Assembly (NCBI GenBank): GCA_031280685.1
Contig: JAITGM010000041.1
Coordinates: 35,411-99,410 of the forward strand
Direction of reading: 5' to 3'
From: Christensenellaceae bacterium
GTDB taxonomy: Bacteria > Bacillota > Clostridia > Christensenellales > UBA1750
DNA: 64,000 nt
Shown here: one piece after another, positions 1 through 8,393 of the stretch
Numbering within the stretch: position 1 is the first letter of the stretch
How the letters are laid out: each line of letters opens with the position of its first letter
The notes under the pieces: model-generated
Database searches by the model: none
What the model saw: only the letters and a program-made list of their open reading frames with translations
What the model was told of the DNA's origin: nothing
Position numbers and translations under genes: made by a program

Positions 1-110
1 TCAAACTCAGGAACCGCTATGGAAAGAATGCCGTTATAAAGGGTATGAACCTCCAGGAAGGAGCTACTACTGTTAGCAGGAATAGCCAGATAGGGGGTCA
101 CAAAGCATGA
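1..110 (+). CDS. Y-family DNA polymerase (UvrX/UmuC-like), C-terminal end only
   Basis: An open frame enters from the left edge and ends in TGA at 108-110. The visible tail contains AVIKGMNLQEGATT and ends in GGHKA, which is typical of the C-terminus of Firmicute Y-family translesion polymerases of the UvrX/YqjW group. The stop overlaps the start of the next gene (ATGA), the coupling expected for a polymerase/YolD pair. Only about 35 residues are present, so catalytic motifs cannot be checked. The base composition is lower in GC than the rest of the window, which suggests an accessory or mobile origin. Confidence 0.72.
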   Translation, partial: KLRNRYGKNAVIKGMNLQEGATTVSRNSQIGGHKA

Positions 111-535
111 GTAGAAAATACGACGATATCATTAATCTCCCACATCACGTCTCATCCACGCGCCAGCACATGCCTGTAAGCGATCGTGCCGCGCAATTCT
201 CACCGTTCGCTGCATTGACCGGCCATGATGCCGCAGTAAAGGAAACTGGCAGGATCACAGAGCAAAAGACTGAGTTGAGCGAAGATGCAAAGGCATATCT
301 GAACGAGCAGCTAAACATGATACAGATTCGCATTGATGAAATGCCGGTTGTCAGCATCACCTACTTTGTCCCTGACAAGAAAAAGGCTGGTGGTGAGTAT
401 GTGCCTGTCACTGGAACCGTTAAAACGATTGATGAGTTTGAACGCACCGTGGTCATGTGGGATAAAACAAGAATTCCCATCGATGATATCTTGGAAATTA
501 TCTTTACCTCCACCGTGGAAGAAGTGGAAAAATAG
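107..535 (+). CDS. YolD-like family protein
   Basis: A 142-residue protein of the YolD-like family, small proteins usually encoded directly behind a Y-family polymerase and thought to act with it in SOS or translesion synthesis. The N-terminus (YDDIINLPHHVSSTRQHMP, then DRAAQFSPFAAL) and the later ISYFVPDKKKAGG-like segment are characteristic of this group in mobile elements of Clostridia. The start overlaps the polymerase stop by four bases, so the two are translationally coupled. There is no signal peptide or membrane segment. AT-rich codon use contrasts with the purine operon next door. The family call is firm; the exact biochemical role is not known. Confidence 0.85.
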   Translation: MSRKYDDIINLPHHVSSTRQHMPVSDRAAQFSPFAALTGHDAAVKETGRITEQKTELSEDAKAYLNEQLNMIQIRIDEMPVVSITYFVPDKKKAGGEYVPVTGTVKTIDEFERTVVMWDKTRIPIDDILEIIFTSTVEEVEK

Positions 536-597
536 AAGGCTCTGCCCAAAATGACAGAGCCTTCCCTTGATGGGAGTATACCAGGATAGAAAGGAAA

Positions 598-628
598 GAC
601 GCCATCCTTGCAGGAATAGCGTCTTTTT
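598..628 (+). terminator. Rho-independent terminator of the polymerase/yolD unit
   Basis: GACGC at 598-602 pairs with GCGTC at 619-623, with a smaller inner pairing, followed by five T. Just upstream, directly after the yolD stop, a perfect 9-bp hairpin lies at 536-563 (AAGGCTCTG / CAGAGCCTT) but has no T run. Confidence 0.7.
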
Positions 629-849
629 ACCCTTGATAGTACAATAGATTACATCTCACACATACTGCTTGCTGACACCTGATTTGACACCAAATTTTCA
701 GGTCTACACCGATTTTCAGCGGTTTCCAACGGGCTGTATTGGCAGCACCATCTCGGAAAACCCCAGTAAATAGGCGGTTTGCGGGCTGTGCAGGATGTCT
801 CTATTTTTTAGAGAACCCCCTTTAGGGCACGCTTTTTTGCGCAGGGGGC
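629..849. other. Low-GC junction between accessory segment and purL, no gene seen
   Basis: No convincing ORF. The stretch is clearly richer in A/T than the DNA from 850 on. It contains an imperfect inverted repeat around 678-703 (CCTGA ... TCAGG). At 816-848 CCCCCT can pair with AGGGGG just past the purL stop, and 798-814 forms a small hairpin (TCTCTA / TAGAGA); either could end purL transcription, but neither has a good T run. The junction probably marks where a foreign element meets the chromosome; no att duplication can be identified with only one end in view. Confidence 0.4.
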
Positions 850-3800
850 TTAGCGAAAATACAGCGCCGCGTTTTCAAAGATGTTCTGCTCCTTATCGCC
901 CGGCACGTTTTTATAGAGGTTTTCGCCCATGCGCTCGGAGTGCGCCATCTTCCCCAGCACGCGCCCATCGGGCGAGGTAATGCCCTCAATGGCCCCGGCG
1001 CTGTGGTTTGGGTTGGCGAGGATCGCCATGCTCGGCGACCCGTCTTCGCCCAGGTATTGGGTCGCGATTTGGCCGTTTTTGGCCAGTTTATCGAGCCATT
1101 CGGGGCTGGCCGTGAAGCGCCCCTCGCCGTGCGAGATCGCCACTGTATGCGCCTGCCCGAGGGAAAATCCCTGCAGCCAGGGCGAAAGCGTGGAGGAAAC
1201 CCTGGTGGTCACCAGCCTGGATTGGTGCCTGCCAATGGCGTTGAAGGTCAGCGTCGGGCAACGCTTGTCGGGCTCGACGATTTCACCAAAGGGCACCAGG
1301 CCCAACTTCACCAGCGCCTGGAAGCCGTTGCAGATGCCCAGCATCAGCCCGTCGCGCTGCTTAAGCAGCGCGTGGATCGCGTCGCTGCAGTAAGGGTTGC
1401 GCAAAAACGAGGTGACGAACTTGGCGCTGCCCTCGGGTTCGTCCCCGCCCGAAAATCCGCCCGGCAAGGCGATGATCTGCGCCTCTTTGGCCCTTTTTAC
1501 AAAGCCCTTGACGGCCGCATCTATGTCGGAAGGCCTTTGGTTACAGACCACGAAAATTTCGGGCCTAATGCCGGCGCGCTCAAAGGCGCGCGCTGTGTCG
1601 TACTCGCAGTTGGTGCCGGGGAAGACCGGGATGAGCACGCGCGGCCGCGCGATGCTCGGGCCTTTGCGCGGCGTTTCCGCCTTAAAGGCGCGCGCCGGGA
1701 TGGCTTCGTCCGTGCTGGGCGCCAAATACGGGAAGACGCCCTGCAGCCTGCTCTCGAAAACATCCTGCACCTCGTCCAAATCGAGCGCCTCGCCCATGTG
1801 TGAGATCTCATAGCGCTCAGAGACCTCGCCGATGTGCCGCGCGCCCTCGAACTGGGCCAGGCTGGTTTCGGGTTTCACCTCTAAAATAGCCGCGCAAAGC
1901 GGGGTATCGAATAAAATGCTGTCTGGCAGGATGGAGCTTAGATTCACGCCCAGGCGGTTGCCAAAGCCCATCTTGCCCAGCGCCTCGATCAGCCCGCCGC
2001 GCCCGATGATATAGGCAGCTTCGACCTTGCCCGAGGCGATCAGCTCCTCAAGAGCCGAAAGCGTACGGCGAACCGCGCCGAATTCCGGATCCCTCTCTTC
2101 GCCCTGCTCGTTCTTGAGCAGCCAAACGGCGTTCCCGGCGGCCTTGAACTCGGTGGAAACGACCTTTGAAGCCTTCCCCATCGAAACCGCGAAGGAAACC
2201 AGGGTCGGCGGCACGTCGATGTCTTCAAAGCTGCCAGACATTGAGTCCTTTCCGCCGATCGCGGCCACGCCGAGGCCCATCTGGGCGCGCAGGGCGCCCA
2301 GCAGCGCGGCAAAGGGCTTGCCCCAGCGCCTGGGCTCGCCGCGCAGCCGCTCGAAATACTCCTGCAGGGTCAGCCAGCACTTTTCCAGGGAGCCGCCGGC
2401 CGCGATGACCTTGGCCACCGATTGCACCACCGCCCACATCGCGCCCGTGTAAGGGTCCCAGCTGCTCATGTAGGGCTCGAAGCCCCAGGCCATGAGGGAG
2501 CAGTCATCGGTCTGGCCATCGAGCACGGGCAGCTTGGCCGCCATGGCCTGCGAGGGCGTGAGCTGGCGCCTGCCGCCGAAGGGCATCAAAACCGTGCCCG
2601 CGCCAATCGTCGAATCGAAGCGCTCGACCAGGCCCTTTTGCGAGCAAACGTTGAGATCGCCAAAGAGCTCAAGCGCCCTTTGCCGCCACTCGCGGAAGCG
2701 TTCCTCCTCGCGCCGCGGCGGCGCTTCCACCTTCACGCGCGCCCGCCTGGGCGCCCCGTTTGAGTTGAGGAACTCCCTCGCGATGTCCACGATCTTTTTT
2801 TCGTTCCAGTTCATCACCAGGCGCGGGCTGGCCGTGACCTCGGCCACGATCGTGGCCTCCAAATTCTCTTTGTTGGCCGCCTGAATGAAGCGCTCCGCAT
2901 CGCTTTTATCCACCACCACGGCCATGCGCTCCTGCGACTCTGAAATCGCAAGCTCGGTACCGTCCAGCCCCTCGTACTTCTTTGGCACGGCGTTCAGGTC
3001 GATCACGAGACCATCGGCTAATTCGCCGATGGCCACCGAAACGCCGCCCGCGCCAAAGTCGTTGCAACGAAGGATCATCCCGGCCACTTCCGGGCTACGC
3101 ATCAGCCTTTGCAGCTTGCGCTCCTCGGGCGGGTTGCCCTTTTGCACCTCCGCGCCGCAGCTTTCGAGGGATTCCAAGGTGTGGGACTTGGACGAGCCGG
3201 TCGCCCCGCCGATGCCGTCGCGCCCCGTGCGCCCGCCCAGCAAGATGACCACATCGCCGGGCTTTGGGGTTTCCCTGCGGATATGCGCGGCGGGCGAGGC
3301 GCCCAAAACCGCGCCGATCTCCATGCGCTTGGCCGTGTAGCCCGGGTGATATACTTCCGCCACGTGGCCAGTCGCAAGGCCGATCTGGTTGCCGTAGGCA
3401 CTAAAGCCCGCGGCTGCGGTCTGGCTGATCTTGCGCTGAGGCAGCTTGCCCTTGATCGTGCCCGAAACCGGGGCGCTGGGGTCGCCGGAACCAGTCACGC
3501 GCATGGCCTGGTAAACATAGCTGCGGCCCGAGAGGGGGTCGCGGATCGCGCCGCCTAAGCAGGTGGCCGCGCCGCCGAAGGGCTCGATCTCTGTTGGATG
3601 GTTATGGGTTTCGTTCTTGAACTGGAGCAGCCACTCCTCGGGTTTTCCGTCGATTTCGACGTCCACCTTGACCGAGCAGGCGTTGATTTCATCGCTCTCG
3701 TCCAAATCCTTGAGCAGGCCGCGCTGCTTTAAAGCCTTGGCGCCGATGGTCGCGATGTCCATCAGCGTCATGGGCCTGTCCTCCCGCCCAAGCTCGGCGC

Positions 3801-4563
3801 GCAGCAGCTTATATTCCTCAAAGCTCTTCTTCACCCAGGGGTGAGCGATCTCCGTGCCTTCGATTTCGGTCAAAAAGGTGGTGTGACGGCAATGATCCGA
3901 CCAATAGGTGTCGATCATCCTAAGCTCGGTGATGGTCGGATCGCGGCCTTCCTCGTCGCGGAAGTAGGTCTGGCAAAAGAGCAGGTCGTTCTCGTCCATC
4001 GCCAGGGCATTCTCCTGCGCGAAGGCCCGAATGCCGGCCTTGTCCAGCCGCAAAAAGCCGCGCAGCGTTTCGACCGTTTGGGGGATTTCATAATGCGCCC
4101 GCAGGGTTCGGGGCATCTCGAGCGAAGCCTCCTGGGCCTCGACCGGGTTGATCAGCGCGCCCCGCATCGCCGCCAGATCCTCTTCACTCAAATCTCCCGA
4201 AAAAAGGTAGATCTTCGCCGATTTCACCAACGGCCTCTCGCCTGCGGTCATGAACTGGATGCACTGCGCCGCAGAGTCCGCGCGCTGGTCGTACTGGCCT
4301 GGCAAAAATTCGACGCCAAGGGCCGTTTCGCCCTTTGAAAGGGCGGGCAGCTCGCGGTGAACCAAGTCGAGCTGCGGCTCTGAAAACACGGTGCGCACGG
4401 CGGCCTCGAATTCGGGCTCGGCCAGGCCCTCCACGTCGTAGCGGTTGAGTATCCTCAGGCCCGTAAGCCCCTGAATCCCCAGCACCTGCGCAAACTCAAG
4501 CCGCAGCGCCGCAGCCTCCACCGCGTGCTCCGGCCTTTTTTCGGCATATACACGAAAGATCAT
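850..4563 (-). CDS. purL: Phosphoribosylformylglycinamidine synthase, single-chain (FGAM synthase)
   Basis: Makes FGAM from FGAR, glutamine and ATP, the fourth step of purine synthesis. The 1237-residue chain is the large one-piece form (PurS-like N-terminus, two AIRS-type halves, C-terminal glutaminase) rather than the separate PurS/PurL/PurQ of Bacillus. Seen in the sequence: FKNETHNHPTEIEPFGG in the synthase core, LRCNDFGAGGVSVAIGELADG in the second half, and glutaminase residues Cys1078 (LGICNGFQ), His1208 and Glu1210 (MAHSERM). The start ATG overlaps the purD stop (ATGA). It is the last gene of the operon, next to the low-GC junction. Confidence 0.97.
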   Translation of the reverse strand: MIFRVYAEKRPEHAVEAAALRLEFAQVLGIQGLTGLRILNRYDVEGLAEPEFEAAVRTVFSEPQLDLVHRELPALSKGETALGVEFLPGQYDQRADSAAQCIQFMTAGERPLVKSAKIYLFSGDLSEEDLAAMRGALINPVEAQEASLEMPRTLRAHYEIPQTVETLRGFLRLDKAGIRAFAQENALAMDENDLLFCQTYFRDEEGRDPTITELRMIDTYWSDHCRHTTFLTEIEGTEIAHPWVKKSFEEYKLLRAELGREDRPMTLMDIATIGAKALKQRGLLKDLDESDEINACSVKVDVEIDGKPEEWLLQFKNETHNHPTEIEPFGGAATCLGGAIRDPLSGRSYVYQAMRVTGSGDPSAPVSGTIKGKLPQRKISQTAAAGFSAYGNQIGLATGHVAEVYHPGYTAKRMEIGAVLGASPAAHIRRETPKPGDVVILLGGRTGRDGIGGATGSSKSHTLESLESCGAEVQKGNPPEERKLQRLMRSPEVAGMILRCNDFGAGGVSVAIGELADGLVIDLNAVPKKYEGLDGTELAISESQERMAVVVDKSDAERFIQAANKENLEATIVAEVTASPRLVMNWNEKKIVDIAREFLNSNGAPRRARVKVEAPPRREEERFREWRQRALELFGDLNVCSQKGLVERFDSTIGAGTVLMPFGGRRQLTPSQAMAAKLPVLDGQTDDCSLMAWGFEPYMSSWDPYTGAMWAVVQSVAKVIAAGGSLEKCWLTLQEYFERLRGEPRRWGKPFAALLGALRAQMGLGVAAIGGKDSMSGSFEDIDVPPTLVSFAVSMGKASKVVSTEFKAAGNAVWLLKNEQGEERDPEFGAVRRTLSALEELIASGKVEAAYIIGRGGLIEALGKMGFGNRLGVNLSSILPDSILFDTPLCAAILEVKPETSLAQFEGARHIGEVSERYEISHMGEALDLDEVQDVFESRLQGVFPYLAPSTDEAIPARAFKAETPRKGPSIARPRVLIPVFPGTNCEYDTARAFERAGIRPEIFVVCNQRPSDIDAAVKGFVKRAKEAQIIALPGGFSGGDEPEGSAKFVTSFLRNPYCSDAIHALLKQRDGLMLGICNGFQALVKLGLVPFGEIVEPDKRCPTLTFNAIGRHQSRLVTTRVSSTLSPWLQGFSLGQAHTVAISHGEGRFTASPEWLDKLAKNGQIATQYLGEDGSPSMAILANPNHSAGAIEGITSPDGRVLGKMAHSERMGENLYKNVPGDKEQNIFENAALYFR

Positions 4564-5840
4564 CTTCCTTCAACCGCCCTTCTGCCAATGTCGCGCCTGA
4601 AATGGCAGCCCTCAAAGCCGATTTCTTCCGCCGCCTTGTAGGCCGCCCGCAGGGCGCCCTGCAAGCTATCGCCCCTCGCTGTCAGCCCCAAAACGCGGCC
4701 GCCGGCCGTGAAAAAGCGCCCGTCCTCCAGCTTTGTGCCCGCGTGGATGACCTCAAGCCCGGCGCGGCCGCCGCGCTCGTCCAGCCCGCGGATCGGGCAG
4801 CCGGTCTTGTAGCCCTCGGGGTAGCCGCCGCTGGCCAGCACCACGCAGGCCGCGGCGCCGGGCTTTTGGGCCATTTCTGCTTCTTTTAGGCCGCCGTTTC
4901 TGCAGGCCAGCATTAGCTTGAGGAGGTCGCCTTCCAGCAGCGGTAGCACCACCTGGGCTTCGGGGTCGCCGAACCGGCAGTTGTATTCGACGACGTACGG
5001 GCCGCTTTCTGTCAGCATCAGGCCCACATAGAGGCAGCCCTTGAAGGGCTGCCCTTCTGCCCGCATGAAATCTACCGTGGGCTGAAAAATGCGCTCCATG
5101 CAGAGCGCCTCAAGCTCTTTTGTGAATAGGGGGCTTGGGGCGATGGTGCCCATGCCGCCGGTGTTGAGCCCCAGATCGCCATCGAGCGCGCGCTTGTGAT
5201 CCATCGAGGAGGCCAGCGGACGAATCGTTTCGCCGTCGCTCAGGCAGAGCGCCGTGACCTCGGGCCCTCGCAAAAACTCTTCGATGACGATCTGGGCGCC
5301 GCTTTCGCCGAACTTCTTTTCTTCCATCAGGCTCCGCACGGCGAGCAGGGCCTCGCTCTGGCTTTCCGCGATCAGGACGCCCTTGCCCAGCGCCAGTCCA
5401 TCGGCCTTGAGCACCAGGGGGTAGCCCTTTTGGGCCCGAATATACTCGCTCGCGGCGCCCGCGTCGTCAAAGACCTCGTATCTGGCCGTCGGGATGCCGT
5501 ATTTCTTCATCAAGCCCTTCGAAAAAACCTTGCTGCCCTCCAGCCGCGCGGCCGCCTTCGTGGGGCCGAAGCACGCGAAGCCGTTTTTTTCCAAAAGATC
5601 GACCAGCCCCAGCACCAGCGGGTCGTCGGGCGCGACGACCGTAAAATCGGGCTCCAACCCCTTCGCCAACGCCAGAATCCCTTCTAAATCGCTGGCCTGC
5701 ACGGGGTGGCAAAGCACCCCTTCGGCCGCAATGCCGCCGTTGCCCGGCGCGCAATGGATTTTTGCGCAAAGCGGGCTTTCTTTCAGTTTTTTGATGATGG
5801 CGTGCTCACGCCCGCCGGAGCCGACGACCAGAATCTCCAT
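4560..5840 (-). CDS. purD: Phosphoribosylamine-glycine ligase (GAR synthetase)
   Basis: Joins glycine to phosphoribosylamine using ATP, giving GAR. The 426 residues match the family length. The N-terminus (MEILVVGSGGREHAI) is the classic PurD dinucleotide-like motif, and the ATP-grasp part carries LVLKADGLALGKGV and YNCRFGDPEAQV. The start chosen at 5840 is the ATG before EILVVG; the frame is open further upstream, but that part overlaps the preceding gene and is not PurD-like. A purine-rich stretch just upstream serves as ribosome binding site. It is coupled to purL by a 4-base overlap and follows the AICAR transformylase gene by about 35 bases. Confidence 0.96.
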   Translation of the reverse strand: MEILVVGSGGREHAIIKKLKESPLCAKIHCAPGNGGIAAEGVLCHPVQASDLEGILALAKGLEPDFTVVAPDDPLVLGLVDLLEKNGFACFGPTKAAARLEGSKVFSKGLMKKYGIPTARYEVFDDAGAASEYIRAQKGYPLVLKADGLALGKGVLIAESQSEALLAVRSLMEEKKFGESGAQIVIEEFLRGPEVTALCLSDGETIRPLASSMDHKRALDGDLGLNTGGMGTIAPSPLFTKELEALCMERIFQPTVDFMRAEGQPFKGCLYVGLMLTESGPYVVEYNCRFGDPEAQVVLPLLEGDLLKLMLACRNGGLKEAEMAQKPGAAACVVLASGGYPEGYKTGCPIRGLDERGGRAGLEVIHAGTKLEDGRFFTAGGRVLGLTARGDSLQGALRAAYKAAEEIGFEGCHFRRDIGRRAVEGR

Positions 5841-5875
5841 GCCTTTAATCCCTTCCCCCTTTGGTTTTTTCAGCC

Positions 5876-7057
5876 CTAGTGGTGGAATAGCCGAATGCCG
5901 GTCATCGCCATGGCGATGCCGTGGCGGTCGCAAGCCTCGATCACATTATCGTCCCGGATCGAGCCGCCGGGCTGGGCGATGTATTTTACGCCGCTTTTTG
6001 CCGCGCGCTCGATGTTATCGCCAAAGGGGAAGAAGGCGTCGGAACCCAGGGCCACGCCCTTAAAGCCCGCGATCCATTCCCGTTTTTCGTCCTTGGTCAG
6101 CGGCTCAGGGCGAACGGCGAAGCTGTTTTGCCAAACTGCGTCCCCCAGAACATCCTCGCTCTCGTCCGAAATATACAGATCGATGGCGTTGTCGCGATCC
6201 GGCCGGCCGAGACCCTTTTTAAACTTCAATCCCAGAACCTTGGGGTGCTGGCGCAGGAACCAATTATCGGCCTTGCCGCCCGCCAGCCTGGTGCAGTGGA
6301 TGCGCGACTGCTGCCCGGCGCCGATGCCAATGGCCTGGCCGCCGTAGGCGTAACAGACTGAGTTGGACTGGGTATATTTCAAGATGATCAGCGCCACGAT
6401 CAGGTCGCGCCGCGCGCCTTCGGGGATGGTTTTATTGGCGGTCACGACGTTTTGCAGCAGCCCTTCGCCGATTTCAAGCCCGTTCCTGCCCTGCTCGAAG
6501 GTTATGCCGAAGACCTGCTTGCGCTCGATAGGCTCGGGCACGAAAAACGGGTCGATTTCGACCACGTTATAAGCCCCCTTGCGCTTGTTTTGAAGGATTT
6601 CAAGAGCGGCCGCGCTGTAGCCCGGGGCGATCACCCCGTCTGAGACCTCCTTTGCGATGAGGGCTGCGGTCTGCTCATCGCAAGGGTCTGAAAGGGCGAT
6701 AAAATCGCCGAAGGCGCTCATCCTGTCGGCCCCGCGGGCTCTGGCATAGGCGCAGGCGAGGGGCGATAATGCAGCGTTTTTATCAACAAAATAGATCTTT
6801 TTCAGCGTTTCGTCCAGCGGCAGGCCGATGGCCGCGCCCGCCGGGCTTACGTGCTTGAACGAGGCCGCCGCGGGCAGTCCGGTCGCCTCCTTAAGCTCCT
6901 TGACGAGCTGCCAGCCGTTGAGCGCGTCCAAAAAGTTGATGTAGCCCGGCCTGCCGGCGAGCACCTTCACAGGCAGCTCGCCCGCCTTGCTCTCCGCGAA
7001 GATGCGCGATGGCTTCTGGTTCGGGTTGCAACCGTATTTCAGCGTCAGTTCCGCCAT
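5876..7057 (-). CDS. purH: Stand-alone AICAR transformylase (PurH C-terminal type)
   Basis: Formylates AICAR to FAICAR with 10-formyl-THF, the ninth step of IMP synthesis. In most bacteria this activity is fused to IMP cyclohydrolase in a PurH of about 510 residues. Here the chain is only 393 residues and has no N-terminal MGS-like cyclohydrolase domain. The Lys68-His69 pair (FKHVSPAG) corresponds to the conserved catalytic KH of the transformylase domain. The start at 7057 (MAELTLKYGCNPNQ) has a GGAGGG site nine bases ahead. A separate PurO-type cyclohydrolase gene lies directly upstream, so the pathway step is split between two proteins. Confidence 0.92.
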   Translation of the reverse strand: MAELTLKYGCNPNQKPSRIFAESKAGELPVKVLAGRPGYINFLDALNGWQLVKELKEATGLPAAASFKHVSPAGAAIGLPLDETLKKIYFVDKNAALSPLACAYARARGADRMSAFGDFIALSDPCDEQTAALIAKEVSDGVIAPGYSAAALEILQNKRKGAYNVVEIDPFFVPEPIERKQVFGITFEQGRNGLEIGEGLLQNVVTANKTIPEGARRDLIVALIILKYTQSNSVCYAYGGQAIGIGAGQQSRIHCTRLAGGKADNWFLRQHPKVLGLKFKKGLGRPDRDNAIDLYISDESEDVLGDAVWQNSFAVRPEPLTKDEKREWIAGFKGVALGSDAFFPFGDNIERAAKSGVKYIAQPGGSIRDDNVIEACDRHGIAMAMTGIRLFHH

Positions 7058-7083
7058 GGCGAGGTTCCCTCCTTTTTTGAAAT

Positions 7084-7788
7084 TCAATGGTTTTTGTTGA
7101 AGAGGATTTGCTCGTATTTGCCCGTGGCGATCTCAAGTCTTCGCGCAAAAAGAGCGACCTTATTTTCCTCATCAAGGCTCGCCCAGGCGCCCTCCGCAAA
7201 GGCCGAAAAATCCATGCCCAGGGCGATCTTTTCGGGCTCGCCCGCAAAGGAGGGCAGTGGCTCGCCGTCGCCTAAGTAGGTGTGCAAAAAGCGCCCCTCG
7301 CCGGGCTGCGGGTCGTCGTAGCGATAGAAATAGCGGGCGCAGCTCCTGCCGCCATCGTCGCTCTTTAAAATCGAAAGGCCGTATTGCAGCCTGCCGCCCC
7401 GAATTTCGGCATAGCCGGAAATGCGCGGGGTGAAGTTCGGCCCGTCGGGCTCGAATTCGCGGCTGCGCAGCGCCTCTTCAAACGAGAGGCCTGCCAAAAG
7501 GCCGTCCGCAATCGTGTCCGTCTGGTCGCCGTTGGTGACGAGGGTCGTGCTGCCAACAACGCGCACGGGCCAATAGATGACCAGGGTGGGGTCCTTCATC
7601 CTGGCTTCGTCAAAGGCCTTGGTGCGCAGGCCGTCGCCCTGCGCCACGAAGACGCGGTTGCGCGAATTTTCACTGCGCCCCATGATGAAATAGGCCAGGT
7701 AGGCGTATTTTCCGCAGGCGCTTTGCCCCAAAACGATGCCGCGCCCCGGGTAGCTCGTCCTGGCGAGCGCCGAATTCATCTCGTTCAT
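7084..7788 (-). CDS. purO: IMP cyclohydrolase, PurO-like
   Basis: Predicted to close FAICAR to IMP. The 234-residue sequence (YPGRGIVLGQSACGKYAYLAYFIMGRSENSRNRVF near the start, then LVIYWPVRVVG and VTNGDQTDTI) resembles the PurO/IMP_cyclohyd family first known from archaea and unrelated to the PurH N-terminal domain. Position inside the purine operon, right before a PurH lacking its cyclohydrolase domain, strongly supports the role. The start has GGAGG seven bases upstream and overlaps the purN stop by four bases. I did not check active-site residues against a structure. Confidence 0.88.
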   Translation of the reverse strand: MNEMNSALARTSYPGRGIVLGQSACGKYAYLAYFIMGRSENSRNRVFVAQGDGLRTKAFDEARMKDPTLVIYWPVRVVGSTTLVTNGDQTDTIADGLLAGLSFEEALRSREFEPDGPNFTPRISGYAEIRGGRLQYGLSILKSDDGGRSCARYFYRYDDPQPGEGRFLHTYLGDGEPLPSFAGEPEKIALGMDFSAFAEGAWASLDEENKVALFARRLEIATGKYEQILFNKNH

Positions 7789-8393
7789 GCTCTTTCCTCC
7801 GCTTCAATTCGTTCGGCCAGCAGTTGGACGGATTTTGGCAAAATAATCCATTCTGCCTGCTCCATCACGCGGCGCTGCAGGCTCTCGGGCGTGTCGCCCG
7901 GCAAGACCTCAACCGCCTTTTGGATGAGGATCGGTCCGCCGTCCACCTCGCCGTTGACCAAGTGCGCGGTCGCGCCCGTGATCTTCACGCCGCGCGCCAG
8001 CGCGGCTTCGTGCACGCGCAGGCCATAAAAGCCGGGGCCCGCAAAGCTCGGGATCAAGGCCGGGTGAATGTTGACGATGCGGCTTGTGAACGCGGCCAGC
8101 GTCCTTTCGCCCAAGACCATCAAAAAACCTGCCAGCACCACCAAATCAATGCGGTGCGCCTGCAGGAGGGCGAGCAGCTTCTCGTCCCAAAGGGCCGGGT
8201 CAGGCTCCATAGCCTTTGAGAGTACCGCGCTTTCAACGCCCGCCGCCTTTGCCCTTTCCAGCGCGAAGGCTGCCTTGCGGTTGGAAACCACCAGCGCAAT
8301 CTCGGCAGGGGCGAGCGCCCCCTGGGCCTGGGCGTCGAGCAGCTTTTGCAGATTCGTCCCCGAGCCCGAAACCAGCACGGCGGCCCTTACCAC
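7785..8393 (-). CDS. purN: Phosphoribosylglycinamide formyltransferase (GART)
   Basis: Transfers formyl from 10-formyl-THF to GAR. The 202 residues have the PurN fold signature: VLVSGSGTNLQ at the N-terminus, VVLAGFLMVL, NIHPALIPSF with the catalytic Asn and His, and HLVNGEVDGGPIL with the catalytic Asp. The loop before the Asp differs slightly from the usual FVDEGVDTGP. It overlaps purM by seven bases and the purO start by four, so translation is coupled through the whole block. Confidence 0.96.
   Translation of the reverse strand: MVRAAVLVSGSGTNLQKLLDAQAQGALAPAEIALVVSNRKAAFALERAKAAGVESAVLSKAMEPDPALWDEKLLALLQAHRIDLVVLAGFLMVLGERTLAAFTSRIVNIHPALIPSFAGPGFYGLRVHEAALARGVKITGATAHLVNGEVDGGPILIQKAVEVLPGDTPESLQRRVMEQAEWIILPKSVQLLAERIEAEERA

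Noticed and set aside
536..563. First hairpin after yolD as the main terminator
   Set aside because: The stem is perfect but no T run follows; the second hairpin at 598-628 with five T is the better terminator.
940..1803. Long plus-strand open frame opposite purL (287 codons)
   Set aside because: It is the antisense shadow of a strongly supported purL. High GC makes stop-free antisense frames common here; the same holds for 9700-10932 opposite purF, 39451-40779 opposite the terminase, 33547-34380 opposite the fusion gene and 62475-63884 opposite nfnB.
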